A DNA stretch of 64,000 bases from NCBI GenBank assembly GCA_902729315.2, contig LR746269.1, positions 8,406,231 through 8,470,230 of the forward strand, read 5' to 3'. Positions 62,170-64,000 of the stretch are shown in pieces; the stretch's first letter is position 1, and each line of letters starts with the position of its first letter. This DNA is from Spirodela intermedia. Its lineage: Eukaryota; Streptophyta; Magnoliopsida; Alismatales; Araceae. The translations under genes were made by a program, and so were the position numbers. The notes under the pieces were generated by a model. It was not told the DNA's origin. It did no database searches and saw only the letters and a list, made by a program, of their open reading frames with translations.

Positions 62170-64000
62170 ATGGAGGTGAAGAGGACGGCGACGAGGCGGC
62201 CGCAGCAGCAGCTTCCGCCGCCGCCGTCCGCCGGCTCGCCCTCTGATCCGGAATTTGCTCACAACGGCGCCGGATGCGGCCTGCTGTTCCCCTCAGGAGA
62301 CGCCGGCGGCGGTTATCCTCCTCTTGAGAAGCGGCGGCCGCTGAACGGCCGATACAAAGCCCTCACGCTGGCCTGCCTCATGATCTCCTTACTCGCGGTC
62401 TTCCCCACGTTGGGTCTCCTCGCCGGCGTCCACCGCAACGCCTCGTCGCCCGACCAGCGGACGGCATTGCTGCTGCAACGGCAGCGGATGGAGGGGATGA
62501 CCGACGATGACGCAGGTGAGCCCCCTCGCCCCCCTGCCTTCACTCCGCTTCATATCCCGTGCAGTGGTTGACCATCTTATTTGCTTACTCTCGTCGGACT
62601 TCATTATGCTGTGGTTCGTCCCTCTGGACGACCATTTCCTCCTCTAATTAGAACCCTAGATTCCTCTCAAGATCGTGCACTGTTCTTCAGCATGAAATAG
62701 TTGATACAGATTTGATTTTTCCATTGAACTTGGAGGTACCGCACGGATGTTAAATCCAATCAATCAAGCCTCCTTCATCCGGCAATGTTTCTCGCTCTTC
62801 AGATCATACCTGTGATACTTAAACCCCAAAGCCTTGTCGAATTGCTCCGTTCCATTTCCGTGACAGTCTGGAAATCTCGTTCATGCCAGTTGCCTATTTC
62901 CATGACTTCTGGCGGTTTCTCCGTCCGACTGTGTAAGCCCAAGCTCAAGAGACTGTCATCTTCGCTCCTGTACATGACCCAACAGCCTGCCTCTATCATC
63001 CAATACAATCACCTTCATCGCTAACATAGCTTCTTGATATTGCTTCTTCCTGGAGCTGAACCCTACGGAGCTCCCGTGGTTTATTTACAGCATGCAATGA
63101 ACTATGTTAGTTTTCTGGCTAGCTTGCCGACGATGACGATCCCGGTGGAGAGGATCATGGTCGAGCCCAGGTTTCTCCTGTGAATAGTGTTGCCTGATCT
63201 CGCATTACGCAGGCTCTGAAGGTGGGGACTCTCCTGCTTCTTCCGAATCGCCGGAGGAGAGACTGCTCAGGGGCCTGCTCGCTGACGGGTTTGACGAAGG
63301 ATCCTGCCTCAGCAGGTACCAGTCCACCTTCTTCCGGCGGCTCTCCGGCCACAAGCCCTCCCCTCATCTTCTGAAGAAGCTGAGGGGCTACGAAGCCCTC
63401 CACAGGAAGTGCGGCCCCAGCACGCAGATCTACAGAGAGGCCTCACGCCGGCTGCGGGCCAACCAGAGCTTGGGCCCGGATGAAGGCTGCCGATACCTGG
63501 TGTGGATCTCCTACAGCGGCCTGGGGAACAGGATGCTAACTCTGGCTTCGGCCTTTCTATACGCTCTGCTCACAGAAAGGGTCATGCTGGTGGAGCAAGT
63601 GGAGGACATGGCCGATCTCTTCTGCGAGCCCTTCCCTCAGGAGACCTGGCTTCTGCCTCTGGACTTCCCGCTCAGCCCCTTGGACCTGTTTGATGGCAAC
63701 TCTCCTTCTAGCTTCGGGAATCTCCTAAAAAACAAGGTCTTGGATGATGATGCTGAGGGTGTGTCAACTGGGTCCCCGCCAAGCTTCGTCTACCTCCATC
63801 TGGCCCATGACTATGGTCACCATGACAAGCTCTTCTTCTGCGAGCAAGACCAGCGGCTCCTCCATAGGATCCCCTGGCTGGTGATGAGATCAGACAACTA
63901 CTTTGTGCCCTCCCTCTTCCTGATCCCAGCATTTGATGAGGAATTGAGCCTCCTCTTCCCAGAGAAGGAGGTGGTCTTCCACCACCTGGGTCGGTACCTC
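62170..64000 (+). CDS. FUT1: GT37 xyloglucan alpha-1,2-fucosyltransferase, 3' end outside window
   Basis: A Golgi type II membrane enzyme adding fucose from GDP-fucose to cell-wall glycans such as xyloglucan galactose or arabinogalactan. Exon 1 is 62170-62515 and exon 2 runs from 63213 through the window end; intron 62516-63212, phase 1, GT-AG. Start MEVKRTATRRPQQQ is a short basic/Pro tail, then a single membrane anchor at about residues 63-86 (ALTLACLMISLLAVFPTLGL). Exon 2 shows GT37 hallmarks: LLADGFDEGSCLSRYQS, HKPSPHLLKKLRGYEALHRK, YLVWISYSGLGNRMLTLASA, DMADLFCEPFP, TWLLPLDFPL, SFVYLHLAHDYGHHDKLFFC, RSDNYFVPSLFLIPAF and VVFHHLGRYL. The GDP-fucose motif region and C-terminus are beyond the edge. 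The family is certain; which FUT paralogue is not, so the symbol is provisional. Confidence 0.93.

Noticed and set aside
1-64000. CRISPR arrays, tRNA genes, operon-like clusters
   Set aside because: No regularly spaced short repeats, no complete cloverleaf and no prokaryote-like gene spacing seen by eye; a tRNA scan would be decisive for short RNA genes.

Overview
This is a nuclear window from a flowering plant. The genes have many short GT-AG introns, plant-specific families are present, and (GA)n/(CT)n and (TA)n microsatellites are abundant. Two degraded Ty1/copia retrotransposons and a piece of plastid 16S rDNA also lie in it. The GC-rich first exons of the RPAP2, F-box and fucosyltransferase genes hint at a monocot or magnoliid, but the species cannot be fixed from the sequence.

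Layout. 0-2 kb: 5' part of a broken glycerol-3-phosphate acyltransferase (GPAT) gene on the minus strand, split by a 363-bp solo LTR and carrying an in-frame stop. 2.7-7.4 kb: a degenerate Ty1/copia element with both LTRs, butted directly against a decayed plastid 16S rDNA fragment (7.44-7.77 kb, with a second piece at 8.27 kb). 8.3-16.3 kb: gene-free AT-rich DNA holding an older copia relic (about 11.0-13.2 kb). 16.3-19.7 kb: a seven-exon plastid-targeted START/COQ10-like gene on the minus strand, which I assembled by hand from phase-compatible exons. 22.1-22.8 kb: a three-exon gene for a 94-aa protein of the plant-specific TIGR01589 family. 22.8-30.0 kb: no gene found. 30.0-32.8 kb: RPAP2/Rtr1 CTD phosphatase homologue (6 exons, 609 aa). 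33.7-35.5 kb: F-box/LRR/FBD gene (3 exons). 37.5-48.5 kb: EAF1, the HSA-SANT scaffold of the NuA4/SWR1-type chromatin complex (21 exons, 1886 aa, minus strand), with a probable 5'-leader intron reaching about 53 kb. 55.0-60.5 kb: cysteinyl-tRNA synthetase (9 exons, 561 aa, minus strand). 62.2-64.0 kb: GT37 xyloglucan-type fucosyltransferase, cut by the window end.

The genes do not form a pathway. They are ordinary neighbours: the F-box gene and EAF1 converge, and the synthetase and fucosyltransferase are head-to-head. RPAP2, EAF1 and the synthetase, all core transcription, chromatin or translation factors, each have a telo-box (AAACCCTA) at the probable transcript start. I found no CRISPR array, operon, tRNA gene or evident new enzymatic system. 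The most unusual signals are complementary GA/CT microsatellites flanking single exons in two different genes, copied EAF1 exons inside the EAF1 leader intron, two GC-AG introns, and the nested solo LTR, copia and plastid-DNA cluster over the dead GPAT gene.
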